Shown here in pieces: positions 22,964 through 30,767 of a DNA stretch of 36,953 bases. Origin of the DNA: a virus; IMG/VR virus record IMGVR_UViG_3300001686_000002, positions 1 to 36,953 of that record; one strand, written 5' to 3'. The notes under the pieces were generated by a model. It ran no database searches. It had not been told where the DNA came from and saw nothing but the letters and a program-made list of their open reading frames with translations. Made by a program: the position numbers and the translations under genes. How positions within the stretch are numbered: position 1 is the stretch's first letter; every line of letters begins with the position of its first letter.

Positions 22964-23152
22964 TTAGAGGACTCCCTCTGTTTTTAAATTGGCGTGAAAC
23001 TTTTCGGGTATCTTACTCAAATCATCCCCAGCCTTTATTTCGTGAAAATGTTCGTTCTGACAAATCACGAAATCCTTTTTTGCAATGAACTCGTTCTGTT
23101 CGATTTCAACAGCATCCCCTGTCGAAAGATCATTGATGGTAGTTTTTCCCAC
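22964..23152 (-). CDS. Small hypothetical structural-region protein, 62 aa
   Basis: It begins MGKTTINDLSTGDAVEIEQN and is beta-rich and acidic. The motif VICQNEHFHEIKAGDDLSKIP resembles the small gp35-like proteins that occur around Mu-type head-tail junction genes. It sits between the tail-terminator candidate and the tail tube. The function is unknown. Confidence 0.65.
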   Translation of the reverse strand: MGKTTINDLSTGDAVEIEQNEFIAKKDFVICQNEHFHEIKAGDDLSKIPEKFHANLKTEGVL

Positions 23153-23162
23153 ACTTTCCCCC

Positions 23163-23633
23163 TTATGGTAGTGTTGCTTTCAGAAGGATGCCCACAACCC
23201 TACAGAGCGCAGAACTATTCACCTTCTTAAACTCAACCGGAATTAGACTTTGTATTTCTAGGTTACTCGGAATTGAAAGACTTGCAAAGTTTTCTTCGAA
23301 CACTTCTTTAAGTGCTCTCATGTATCTAAGAATTCGTTTCTTGATGTCAGAATCTCCTGAATCTTCGATCACAAGCATGATGGGGATACTGAGTTTGTCT
23401 GCACTTGCCGATGGCATACTGATGGACTGAATATCGAGGCCGATCAAAATGAAAGGATCGTAATTCACCACTTCTTGATCGAGCGACAAGGTAAAGATTG
23501 CATTCGAATCGATTGCTTTACTTGAAAGACCGTCGTTCTTATCGTTGTCGATCTCGATCAACTTAGCATTCAAGTACGTCGCCAAAATAGTTGAGAGGTC
23601 TACAAGGAATTGTTCGACATCGTATTTAATCAC
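23163..23633 (-). CDS. Tail terminator-like protein, 156 aa
   Basis: It starts MIKYDVEQFLVDLSTILATY. The alpha-beta pattern, with IPIMLVIEDSGDSDIKKRIL in the middle and a C-terminal strand (ALCRVVGILLKATLP), fits the tail terminator or gp37-like slot. Gene order after the G-like tail-completion gene and before the tube is exactly where siphovirus terminators lie. Sequence evidence alone is modest. Confidence 0.55.
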   Translation of the reverse strand: MIKYDVEQFLVDLSTILATYLNAKLIEIDNDKNDGLSSKAIDSNAIFTLSLDQEVVNYDPFILIGLDIQSISMPSASADKLSIPIMLVIEDSGDSDIKKRILRYMRALKEVFEENFASLSIPSNLEIQSLIPVEFKKVNSSALCRVVGILLKATLP

Positions 23634-23634
23634 T

Positions 23635-24171
23635 TTAAGTTGACCTCACTGTTCCAACATTCGCAGATGCCTTCAAAACATAGTCTTGAATCTGAGCAAT
23701 CCACGCTTGCTGTCGGTTATTCGGATCGATTGGACCAGATTGTTCCGCACCGATGATAATTACCGGGCGCATTGGCATGTGTTTCGTTCCTGTGTGAAGG
23801 TACTGTGCATAGGGCACCTTCGTTCCAAGCGTCAACGTAGTGCCGTTTGTGATCACGGCAATTGCATTAGAATCACCTGGTTCTGTCAGTGAACTTTCAA
23901 GAACACCGAACAGTTTCAAGATCGGGTAAACAAACCCAACCATTTTCATTTTTCTTGCTTTGTAATTGTATTTTGACATTCCGCTGTCAGGAGCAAGGTC
24001 GGTATATTTCCCCGGTCCTTTCAAGTCAAAAATGAACGAATTTCCTTTGAACCAGCTCTTCGTAATGAGCGTGAATGGAATTGTCAGGTCGTTCACCTTC
24101 TTAAGAGCGTCGTCAATGGCTTTTTGAAACTGTTTTCCTGCATCTATTTCATAGGCAATCTGATCTGACAT
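23635..24171 (-). CDS. Mu G-like virion morphogenesis / tail completion protein
   Basis: The 178-aa protein has GGPGKYTDLAPDS-like LKGPGKYTDLAPDSGMSKYN, then VPYAQYLHTGTKHMPMRPVI near residue 140. Y...H..G....P.RP is the recognisable end of the phage virion morphogenesis (PF05069) family. It joins head to tail. One base separates it from the gp36-like gene. Confidence 0.75.
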   Translation of the reverse strand: MSDQIAYEIDAGKQFQKAIDDALKKVNDLTIPFTLITKSWFKGNSFIFDLKGPGKYTDLAPDSGMSKYNYKARKMKMVGFVYPILKLFGVLESSLTEPGDSNAIAVITNGTTLTLGTKVPYAQYLHTGTKHMPMRPVIIIGAEQSGPIDPNNRQQAWIAQIQDYVLKASANVGTVRST

Positions 24172-24172
24172 T

Positions 24173-24619
24173 TCACCACTGCTTTACGTTTCTCTGAAAG
24201 AATGGCGTGATTGAATTGTCATTATTGTACGATCTCACACCGTCAGCAGGAGTGGCCGTTACTTCTTGTCTCAGCAGAAGTTTGCCGTCACGAATATCTT
24301 TCAGCATCGAAATTGCTTTGTCTCGGGTTGACTGAGGGGACTTTCCATTTTGCACAACGTCCATCGTCGGACCTTTGAGGGCAAGGATGGGATCAAGTCT
24401 GTCTTTGACAATCCAAACAGCAACCTGCTTCATCATGTTCAGAGTTTCCGCTCCAGTCAAAGGCAACGTGTATTTCATTCCAATATAAGAATTAATTTCG
24501 GCGTCGGCCTGATCGAGAAACGACTGAAGCTTTGTCGAGTTTATCGCGGTGTTGCTCGATACCGTGAAAGACTTATACTCTGCTTCAATATCCACAATCT
24601 GTGCATAGACCGACGCCAT
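24173..24619 (-). CDS. Mu gp36-like (DUF1320) head-tail connector
   Basis: The 148-aa protein has FLDQADAEINSYIGMKYTLP and then QVAVWIVKDRL, the core of DUF1320 (PF07030), where a helical bundle forms the adaptor ring under the portal. In Mu this gene follows the capsid genes and precedes G, as here. The start MASVYAQIVDIEAEYKS is close to family norm. Confidence 0.82.
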   Translation of the reverse strand: MASVYAQIVDIEAEYKSFTVSSNTAINSTKLQSFLDQADAEINSYIGMKYTLPLTGAETLNMMKQVAVWIVKDRLDPILALKGPTMDVVQNGKSPQSTRDKAISMLKDIRDGKLLLRQEVTATPADGVRSYNNDNSITPFFQRNVKQW

Positions 24620-24628
24620 TTTATATCC

Positions 24629-24907
24629 TTATTCTGGTTTCTTTTCGTTAGAACCATCTGGACTATCAACACCCGTAGCAGGAGGAGTAACTGGAGGAGT
24701 AACTGGAGGAGTAACTGGAGGAGTAACTGGTTTGTCAGCTTTTCCTTTTTTACTCTTTTCTTGTTCGGGTTCTTTGCTCACACATCCATTGCTTTCTAAT
24801 TCAGGCATTAAATTCTTAATCTCAGCGACATCTTTATCTGTGAGAGTTTCGCCTGTTTTAAATTGCAATTTGTCAGCGTGAAAGTTTTTTAGTGCTATAT
24901 AAGCCAT
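24629..24907 (-). CDS. Mu gp35-like small protein with PVTP repeats
   Basis: The N-terminus MAYIALKNFHADKLQFKTGE with LTDKDVAEIKNL matches the small beta-plus-helix family near Mu-like head genes. A Lys-rich linker then leads to four perfect copies of PVTP and a polar tail. The repeats are probably an extended surface linker and arise from a 12-bp tandem repeat that could vary in copy number. Confidence 0.7.
   Translation of the reverse strand: MAYIALKNFHADKLQFKTGETLTDKDVAEIKNLMPELESNGCVSKEPEQEKSKKGKADKPVTPPVTPPVTPPVTPPATGVDSPDGSNEKKPE
24681..24728. repeat. Four perfect 12-bp tandem repeats
   Basis: The unit GGAGGAGTAACT occurs four times in a row and encodes PVTP on the minus strand. Exact identity at third positions suggests recent slippage expansion. 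Confidence 0.95.
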
Positions 24908-24924
24908 TTTCTATTCCTTTTCGA

Positions 24925-25608
24925 CTATGGAAAACATTGGTAGTTCTGCATGAAGAACAGATCTACGTTCGTGTTGTTTAGCGCGCTATTGAGCTGTGCT
25001 GTATTGCTTTCAACTGCACTTGCGCTTGCAGCAATCGTTGCAGCAGTCGCCTCTTTCACACCGTTCAGATTAGAGTGCATGAAGTAACCGGCAGCGGCCA
25101 TGCAACGTTTCAATCCAAGCTTACTGCCCAGTCCTAAACTCCACGTACCTCCGAAACTACCGCCTTCAGCATTCAACGGAAATGCAACGCTAGTAATAGT
25201 CGCAAATGCTTTCGCTCCTGTCGTTGCTCCTGCTTGATGCAGAGTGATCCCAAAATTTTCGCTGATGGCTTTTCCGAAAATGTTCGTTCCACTTACGACT
25301 ACGGTAGACGCGTTAATATCGTTTGCAGTACCTCCGGTTGTCAGCACAACGTTTCGTGCGACATCAGGCTGTCCTGAGAATGAGGTGATGCTTGTAGCAG
25401 CGCCAGAAGTCGGTCCAGCTACACCAGAGAGCAATTCACTCGGAACACCTGTGGCAACAGGAGTGGGGGACGCAATCGTTTGATGCTCAATCATTTGCTG
25501 CGTCGGTAATTTGATATCCTGGTAATAGGGCTTAATCGAAGCGTATGCAGCGCCTCCAGTCACCAGGAACATGCATGCAATACCTAACCAACCTTTAAAC
25601 TCTTTCAT
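24925..25608 (-). CDS. Head decoration-like protein with N-terminal signal sequence
   Basis: From ATG 25608 (AAGGGGAAAATAAAA ahead of it) the 227-aa protein begins MKEFKGWLGIACMFLVTGGAAYA, a hydrophobic segment with an AYA cleavage-like site. The body has GQPDVARNVVLTTGGTANDI, VVVSGTNIFGKAISENFGI and SLGLGSKLGLKR, a pattern I associate with phage head decoration or fibre proteins. It sits directly after the capsid gene beyond a strong hairpin. A signal sequence on such a protein is unexpected. Confidence 0.65.
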   Translation of the reverse strand: MKEFKGWLGIACMFLVTGGAAYASIKPYYQDIKLPTQQMIEHQTIASPTPVATGVPSELLSGVAGPTSGAATSITSFSGQPDVARNVVLTTGGTANDINASTVVVSGTNIFGKAISENFGITLHQAGATTGAKAFATITSVAFPLNAEGGSFGGTWSLGLGSKLGLKRCMAAAGYFMHSNLNGVKEATAATIAASASAVESNTAQLNSALNNTNVDLFFMQNYQCFP

Positions 25609-25632
25609 TTTTATTTTCCCCTTAAACACACT

Positions 25633-25662
25633 AGGGGAGACTGTTTTTATTCAGTCTCCCCT
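25633..25662. other. 11-bp perfect hairpin after the capsid gene
   Basis: AGGGGAGACTG (25633-25643) pairs perfectly with CAGTCTCCCCT (25652-25662). No T run follows on the minus strand. It may stabilise capsid mRNA or reduce read-through to the next gene. Confidence 0.75.
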
Positions 25663-25686
25663 TTGCTATGTCAGCTCAATTACAAA

Positions 25687-26622
25687 TTAAGCGATTGCGT
25701 TTGCGATGAGATATCCTGCACCCGTATTAGAAATCAACGAATCGTAATTATCTTCAACCAACACCAACGTAGAACCTGGAGGATTGAAGTTCGGTTGCTT
25801 GTACACCTTTCGTGGGGTGTCTCCTTCATATCGGACCATGTAACCAAGACTTGTCTGATATGGAACGGCCTTGTCTGGCAACACAGCGAAAATAATGTGC
25901 TTACCCCAGATAGGACCGAGCGCATCAGTCTGGCCTTCTTTAGCAGTGTTGTACGATGCTTTCGCAATTAACAACTTATCTACACCGAGAGCAACAGCAA
26001 GTTGATCGGGAGACAATCCACCTGGAGTAGCCCATTTAAATCCGAGGGCATCCAGCATTTGAGGATGGAAACGCAGGACATTAATCACGTCCCAGTCCAT
26101 AATTGCAACGTTCGGAGGCGTTCCACAACCGCTACGAATTGCTTTTCGTGCAGCTAAAAACTTCGACAAAGGATCGGAGTTATTGTAGTCGCTGAACTGC
26201 GCGGTTCCAGCAAGAGTTGTATTTTGCGTCATCACCGAAGTACTGCCCAGAGCAGTTGCAACGATTGATTCCTTTTCAACCCACAACGTCGTGCTGACGC
26301 CCAGAACAGAATCTTCTTCTGCTTTGAATGGCAACTCAACGTTTGCGTAATCTTCTTTCGTTACGATGTCTTCAAGACCGTGACCTTCAATCGTAAAGCC
26401 AGAAGTGTTACGAGTGATCGGTTCAATTCGACGATAAGAACCACGGCCTCCCTTGAGAGAGTTTTCAATTCTCAAGTAGTCCATTCCGTACTTACCCAAT
26501 TTACCTGTCGAGTTCTTCGACGTGATCAAAGGGAATAGTGTGTCGGATAAAAATCCTTCAGGGATATAAGCAGAACTTGTCTCAGTTAAGAGAAGGTCTA
26601 CTATCGGTTTTAATTGTGACAT
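25687..26622 (-). CDS. Major capsid protein
   Basis: The 311-aa protein starts MSQLKPIVDLLLTETSSAYI. It shows YIPEGFLSDTLFPLITSKN, a Gly-rich E-loop-like region and a middle DPLSKFLAARKAIRSGCGTP, followed by VAIMDWDVINVLRFHPQML. This order (N-arm, E-loop, P-domain) is standard for HK97-fold major capsid proteins of the Mu-like and related group. It follows the protease/scaffold and decoration-like genes. The A/G-rich GGAGATTTTTTAAA ahead of the ATG serves as ribosome site. Confidence 0.82.
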   Translation of the reverse strand: MSQLKPIVDLLLTETSSAYIPEGFLSDTLFPLITSKNSTGKLGKYGMDYLRIENSLKGGRGSYRRIEPITRNTSGFTIEGHGLEDIVTKEDYANVELPFKAEEDSVLGVSTTLWVEKESIVATALGSTSVMTQNTTLAGTAQFSDYNNSDPLSKFLAARKAIRSGCGTPPNVAIMDWDVINVLRFHPQMLDALGFKWATPGGLSPDQLAVALGVDKLLIAKASYNTAKEGQTDALGPIWGKHIIFAVLPDKAVPYQTSLGYMVRYEGDTPRKVYKQPNFNPPGSTLVLVEDNYDSLISNTGAGYLIANAIA

Positions 26623-26676
26623 TTTAAAAAATCTCCTCTAATTGTCTCTCGGATTTGCTTCATCTCATCTTGAGAT

Positions 26677-27051
26677 TTAGCTGTAATTGTAACGATTCAC
26701 ATGAAGGCTGAAGACATCACCAACAACGGCACCATCCATCGCAGTGGCAATCACATGATCACCAGCAGTTGTTGTTGCTACGAGTTTCCCGGTGCTATTG
26801 TCTGATGTCAGAGCATCACCGAAAAGAATCGTTCCACCAGCAAGACCTTTGCCTCCGCCACCTGGTAACGCGACTTCAACCTGATCATCAATTGCAGCAG
26901 CAGCATTCTGAGCAATTCCTATGATCTTGTCAGTTTTGCCAGTAGCAGCAGCAACGTGTTGAGAATCACTACCAGCTTTTACAGCCATACCCTTTGCAAT
27001 CACACCGTCAGCTCGATAGATCTGAATTGACGGTTTAAACGAAGTAGACAT
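26677..27051 (-). CDS. DUF2190-like capsid decoration/stabilising protein
   Basis: The 124-aa beta-rich protein reads MSTSFKPSIQIYRADGVIAK and contains KTDKIIGIAQNAAAAIDDQV and a Gly-rich loop (LPGGGGKGLAGGTILFGD). This matches small capsid decoration proteins of the DUF2190/head-spike kind that sit between scaffold and capsid genes. No signal peptide is present here. GGGG precedes the ATG. Confidence 0.72.
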   Translation of the reverse strand: MSTSFKPSIQIYRADGVIAKGMAVKAGSDSQHVAAATGKTDKIIGIAQNAAAAIDDQVEVALPGGGGKGLAGGTILFGDALTSDNSTGKLVATTTAGDHVIATAMDGAVVGDVFSLHVNRYNYS

Positions 27052-27092
27052 TTTAAAATCCCCCTAACGGTTTGAAAATTTTTCTAGAAACA

Positions 27093-27698
27093 TTACGCAA
27101 GCATAGATTCGTACTTAATACGGAGTTCAGAATTCGCTGAAAGTACAGTTTGAACAGCATCAGAAAAACTCTTACTCTTGCCCTCTGAAAGTCGAACCTT
27201 TGCGAGTTTGAGAACTTCTTCTTGTGCAGATTGAATATCAGGACGTGCAGAAGACCCCGCTGGGCTTCCACCGTGACCATGATTGTTTGAGTTCATTGGC
27301 TTATGAAGTTCCGAGAACTTAATCATATCGCCATCCATGAACGGTTGTCTCTGCGCCTCGACAGCTTTACCTTCTGAAAGCAGCTTGTCGAAAGATACTT
27401 TCTTTTCAGCCATTTTTGCATCGCCAGCAGACTTGCCGACTTGTTCTTTGAGAGCATCGTGAGATTTTTGCAATGCATCGTGTTTACTTGCAAGATCAGC
27501 AACTTCTTTTTTATTTGCTGCGCCTTCAGCCATATCGTCTTCTCCGTTTTTAGGTGCGTCGCCTTCTCCGCCTTCGTTTGCAGCATCCTTACCTTGTGCG
27601 TCTTGGATCTGTTTTACGAGTGCGGCCATTTGATTTACAAGATCAGTAACCTTGTCGTCGAGTTCATCAAGAGTGATGCTCTTTCCTGTTTTGCTCAT
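27093..27698 (-). CDS. Nested scaffold protein from an internal start, 201 aa
   Basis: ATG 27698 in the same frame is preceded by AGGAAGAGGG with a 6-nt gap, an unusually good ribosome site in the middle of a gene. The product begins MSKTGKSITLDELDDKVTDL and is a Glu/Lys-rich coiled coil with a Gly/Asn/His linker and a basic C-terminus. This parallels the I/Z pair of phage Mu and C/Nu3 of lambda, where the scaffold is made separately. Confidence 0.7.
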   Translation of the reverse strand: MSKTGKSITLDELDDKVTDLVNQMAALVKQIQDAQGKDAANEGGEGDAPKNGEDDMAEGAANKKEVADLASKHDALQKSHDALKEQVGKSAGDAKMAEKKVSFDKLLSEGKAVEAQRQPFMDGDMIKFSELHKPMNSNNHGHGGSPAGSSARPDIQSAQEEVLKLAKVRLSEGKSKSFSDAVQTVLSANSELRIKYESMLA

Positions 27699-28193
27699 TT
27701 GTTTCCCTCTTCCTTCGGATAGTTCAACCGCTGGTTCCATTCTCTTGATCACCGGACGGTTCGTTAGACCAGCACCCAAGAGTGTCGGCCCATACTCTTT
27801 TAAAGTTTCATTATCGATGTAATTAAAAATAAAATCAGCGGAGACGTATCGGTATTCTTTCTCGGAAAGTACTTGGCTACCTTTCGCGGTCCAGTCAATC
27901 TCAGCCCACAATTCGGTGTCACCGTTTTGGAGCTCAACGCTTTTAAACCAGCCCGCAGCGATACTTTCGCTTTCGTGAGCGTAGTCAATCGCGAGGTCGA
28001 TCCCACGTACCTTGTCTGAGAAGTTTTTGACCATTGAACGTAGATCATCAGCAGTAATATCCACTTCACCTAATTTGGGGTGATGGAACGTGCCGATTCT
28101 CATTACCTGGATAGACTTCTGAACTCCTCCATCTTTGTCGCTTAAGCGAATTGGAGCAGCTCTGAGAGGTGCTTTTTTGAACTGTTTCTGCAT
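27093..28193 (-). CDS. Mu I-like prohead protease with C-terminal scaffold
   Basis: The N-terminal half contains FHHPKLGEVDITADDLRSM, GIDLAIDYAHESESIAAGWF and the catalytic-type EKEYRYVSADF, the Mu-like protease pattern (PF10123) with His in DYAH and Ser in YVSADF. From about residue 166 the protein becomes an acidic coiled coil, which is the scaffold. ATG 28193 has only a short GGGA; TTG 28220 is an alternative with AAGAG 8 nt upstream. A second start inside the gene makes the scaffold alone. Confidence 0.85.
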   Translation of the reverse strand: MQKQFKKAPLRAAPIRLSDKDGGVQKSIQVMRIGTFHHPKLGEVDITADDLRSMVKNFSDKVRGIDLAIDYAHESESIAAGWFKSVELQNGDTELWAEIDWTAKGSQVLSEKEYRYVSADFIFNYIDNETLKEYGPTLLGAGLTNRPVIKRMEPAVELSEGRGKQMSKTGKSITLDELDDKVTDLVNQMAALVKQIQDAQGKDAANEGGEGDAPKNGEDDMAEGAANKKEVADLASKHDALQKSHDALKEQVGKSAGDAKMAEKKVSFDKLLSEGKAVEAQRQPFMDGDMIKFSELHKPMNSNNHGHGGSPAGSSARPDIQSAQEEVLKLAKVRLSEGKSKSFSDAVQTVLSANSELRIKYESMLA

Positions 28194-28233
28194 AGTCCCA
28201 TGCTGACGCCTGGGATGCAATTAGTCAACTCTT

Positions 28234-29100
28234 TTAGCTGATGCTACACCCACATCTCAGTTTTTTTCTCTCGGAGAACTCAACCTGATCATCGAGTGAA
28301 GAATCAGAAGGTTTGAGCTTTTCAATATCTCGATCACCTAAATCGCCCTTCAAAATAGGCACCAGATACGATTTGCAGCGCCAGTGGAGCGGAGGATAGT
28401 ATCGGTCAGCTTCAGGATCATCTTGATCGAAAATCGTACCGTCAAGGTCTTGACAAACCTCCGTGACAGGATCTCCGTTCGTGAATTGGAGTGCATCCAA
28501 TTGATTGGACACCTCCTCATCCATGAAGAACGCGTTTCTCGCGGAATTAATAATGGTCGAAGCAGCAAGGTCAGCTCCCAAATCAACAGAAGTTCCAGTC
28601 AGCCATCCAAGAGCACTATCTTGAAGGTCTTTCTGGATGAGATCGTTCGAATCGGTTTCATCGACTGCGTTCGTGTACGCAAACTCGATCACTTTCTGGA
28701 GATCGCCCACCTGTTTCCCGACAAGCAGATTCATTTGGTTCTGTATTTTCCTTTGCAGGTCGGGAGGCAGAAGCTCGAACTCACCAAACATTACCGAATC
28801 AGTATATTCGTGGAGCTTCACATTCTTTGCCTTGGGGATTTCTTTCCTCACCTGGTCGATTGCATCGGTCGCGATCACGGCTAGACCTGTTTTTACCAAA
28901 CTTTTATAGTCTGATATTCCCGACAACTGAACTCCTTTCAGGGCGGTCAGTTTCTTTGAATCGGTCAGCCTTCTGCACTTGCCCATGATCTGTTTGATCA
29001 TCGCGTTAGCCATCAATGTCAAGTCGTCTCGCATAACGTCTGCGAGGGCCTTCGCCGCCTCCACCATGTGCTTGTCGATCCTGACTTTCTTCTTTTTCAT
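28234..29100 (-). CDS. Mu F-like minor head protein
   Basis: ATG 29100 has AGGGG 8 nt upstream. The 288-aa protein is helical at the N-terminus and ends in the diagnostic C-terminal block TEVCQDLDGTIFDQDDPEA followed by YYPPLHWRCKSYLVPI. The C-x-LDG and PPLHW.C spacing identify the Mu F / SPP1 gp7-like family (PF04233). These proteins join the head and are sometimes injected. It follows the portal, as usual. The frame is open up to TTG 29118. Confidence 0.87.
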   Translation of the reverse strand: MKKKKVRIDKHMVEAAKALADVMRDDLTLMANAMIKQIMGKCRRLTDSKKLTALKGVQLSGISDYKSLVKTGLAVIATDAIDQVRKEIPKAKNVKLHEYTDSVMFGEFELLPPDLQRKIQNQMNLLVGKQVGDLQKVIEFAYTNAVDETDSNDLIQKDLQDSALGWLTGTSVDLGADLAASTIINSARNAFFMDEEVSNQLDALQFTNGDPVTEVCQDLDGTIFDQDDPEADRYYPPLHWRCKSYLVPILKGDLGDRDIEKLKPSDSSLDDQVEFSERKKLRCGCSIS

Positions 29101-29251
29101 TCTCGTTCCCCTTCGCAATTCCTAACGTAACGACACCTTGCAGAATGATTGCGGTACTTGCACACCAAGGGCAGGTTTCTGCACCGACATCACCTATAAA
29201 TTTCTTCGAACAACGCTGACAAAAGAACTCACCCTGTTTCCAGACCCCCAT
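29006..29251 (-). CDS. Small zinc-ribbon protein between portal and F-like genes
   Basis: ATG 29251 has AAAGGAG with 6-nt spacing, which argues for a real gene. The protein starts MGVWKQGEFFCQRCSKKFIG and has two CxxC pairs (CQRC, CPWC). After about residue 47 it overlaps the start of the F-like gene for 95 bases and becomes Gly/Arg-rich, so the functional part may end near there. It recalls Mu Com, the zinc protein that controls mom translation, but the resemblance is limited to size and zinc pattern. Confidence 0.55.
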   Translation of the reverse strand: MGVWKQGEFFCQRCSKKFIGDVGAETCPWCASTAIILQGVVTLGIAKGNENEKEESQDRQAHGGGGEGPRRRYARRLDIDG

Positions 29252-30767
29252 GTGATTCTCCTTTGATTTTCTGTCTCCTTGCCTCAGCAAGTCGGATCCT
29301 CTCGGCAAACAAACTCGTCGAAGTTTGGCCTGGACCATTTGCTGGTATGTCCACGCCCTTGGCCTGAACGAAACGTCTGCCAACTTCGGATTTAATAGGC
29401 AACTTATATCGTTTTCTAATGCTGTCTTCCAATGGATCATCTGGAACAACTACCTGTGCATCGACAAAGTACTTCATCACCTCAGCAAATTCTTTACCTG
29501 CCTTGTCACTCACTCCTGAATGAGCAAGTTTTGGATACGCATCTCGTGGCCCACGGTTCATTTGAATGAGGCGAGGGATCACCATGCGATTGAATTTTGA
29601 CTCTATTTCATTCGCGATGTGCTCAATCCCCGAGACAAAAAACTCTTGGAAAGTACTGCTCATTGCGAAACTCCCGACAGAATTCATTCCGAGTTCTAAG
29701 AAGTTCGCGAGGAACGCTTTCACCATTCTTTTATCTTCAGAATCGATCGAAGTTTCTACCTTTGATGGATCATAAGAATTATTATTTAAACTAATCTTCC
29801 ACCCTGCTGGGAACGTCAAATAGGCGGATTGATGAGTAGTGTAATCTTGCAAGGAATCTATCAGATTTTTGTACTGATCGCTGTTCTCTTTGCCAGCTGG
29901 GATTTCAGCCATCGGCGTCGGGATCGCGTACTTCTCGATGCCCATCGCGTTCAATTTCATGTACGTGTCTTTTCTCAACCAACATCCGTAACAGGATCGC
30001 AAGGCAGAAACACCCTCATAGTTCGAACCCTCCTGGTCGAGACTGAACAGAATCAAGAATTCTGCGGGGATATCTACTGTTTTGTACAAGTCTCCAAAAC
30101 TATACTGAGTGACCGATGCAAGTCTTCCCGTTGCGTAGTCAAGGTTAAATCTTTCGATAGTCCTTTGACTGCGGAAACCGAGCGACTGAATGGCGTTGTA
30201 TGTTCCAAATTTTGGATGGTCGAATACTACCTTGTCAGTGATTTCGAAAGCACTGAACCCGAAATCAATGAACGTCAGGATCTCCCCGAGTTGCTGCGTC
30301 CAGTCCATATCGAGATCATGGAATAGGATCTGCTCGATTAACTCAGCGTCAAGTTTCGCATCCTCAGAATCATCTGCGGGTTGAACCTCCCACGTCGCAC
30401 TCTTGATCGGATTTTTCACGGCCTTCAGACACATCTTAATCTGGTAGTCAGATCGTCTCATCTCATCGTAAAGGTCTGCTCGTTTTCTCGGAGAACGTAA
30501 CTCCGACAAATACTCTTCAGCAGGATAACCGTAGTACGAAATGCTGCCATAAGAACCGATTGAACTCGTGTGAGGATTGCCTCTGCTTGTTCTCGTGGAT
30601 GGGATAATTCCGCTCAAAGGCGACTGTCCTGGTATCGGTGCTGTCACCTGCGTCGGTGTCGCAGAAGGATTAGGGATTTGCAGCGGAGGTAACGATACCT
30701 GCCTGTTTTCAAACTGACCTAATAGAATTCTACTAGCGATCCTCAACAACGGATTTTTCGTTACCAT
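29229..30767 (-). CDS. Portal protein, Mu gp29-like (DUF935)
   Basis: The 512-aa protein has a Pro-rich N-terminus. Its core YDEMRRSDYQIKMCLKAVKN, SATWEVQPADDSEDAK and LTFIDFGFSAFEIT fits the DUF935 portal family (PF06074). The length fits Mu gp29 (about 512 aa). The start overlaps the TerL stop by 7 bases. It should form the dodecameric DNA port at one capsid vertex. Confidence 0.85.
   Translation of the reverse strand: MVTKNPLLRIASRILLGQFENRQVSLPPLQIPNPSATPTQVTAPIPGQSPLSGIIPSTRTSRGNPHTSSIGSYGSISYYGYPAEEYLSELRSPRKRADLYDEMRRSDYQIKMCLKAVKNPIKSATWEVQPADDSEDAKLDAELIEQILFHDLDMDWTQQLGEILTFIDFGFSAFEITDKVVFDHPKFGTYNAIQSLGFRSQRTIERFNLDYATGRLASVTQYSFGDLYKTVDIPAEFLILFSLDQEGSNYEGVSALRSCYGCWLRKDTYMKLNAMGIEKYAIPTPMAEIPAGKENSDQYKNLIDSLQDYTTHQSAYLTFPAGWKISLNNNSYDPSKVETSIDSEDKRMVKAFLANFLELGMNSVGSFAMSSTFQEFFVSGIEHIANEIESKFNRMVIPRLIQMNRGPRDAYPKLAHSGVSDKAGKEFAEVMKYFVDAQVVVPDDPLEDSIRKRYKLPIKSEVGRRFVQAKGVDIPANGPGQTSTSLFAERIRLAEARRQKIKGESHGGLETG

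Noticed and set aside
24681-24728. CRISPR-like repeats
   Set aside because: The 12-bp units are directly adjacent without spacers and are in frame in a protein.
28384-28884. Plus-strand open frame of 166 codons
   Set aside because: It is the antisense reading of the Mu F-like gene.
29829-30326. Plus-strand open frame of 165 codons
   Set aside because: It is the antisense reading of the portal gene.
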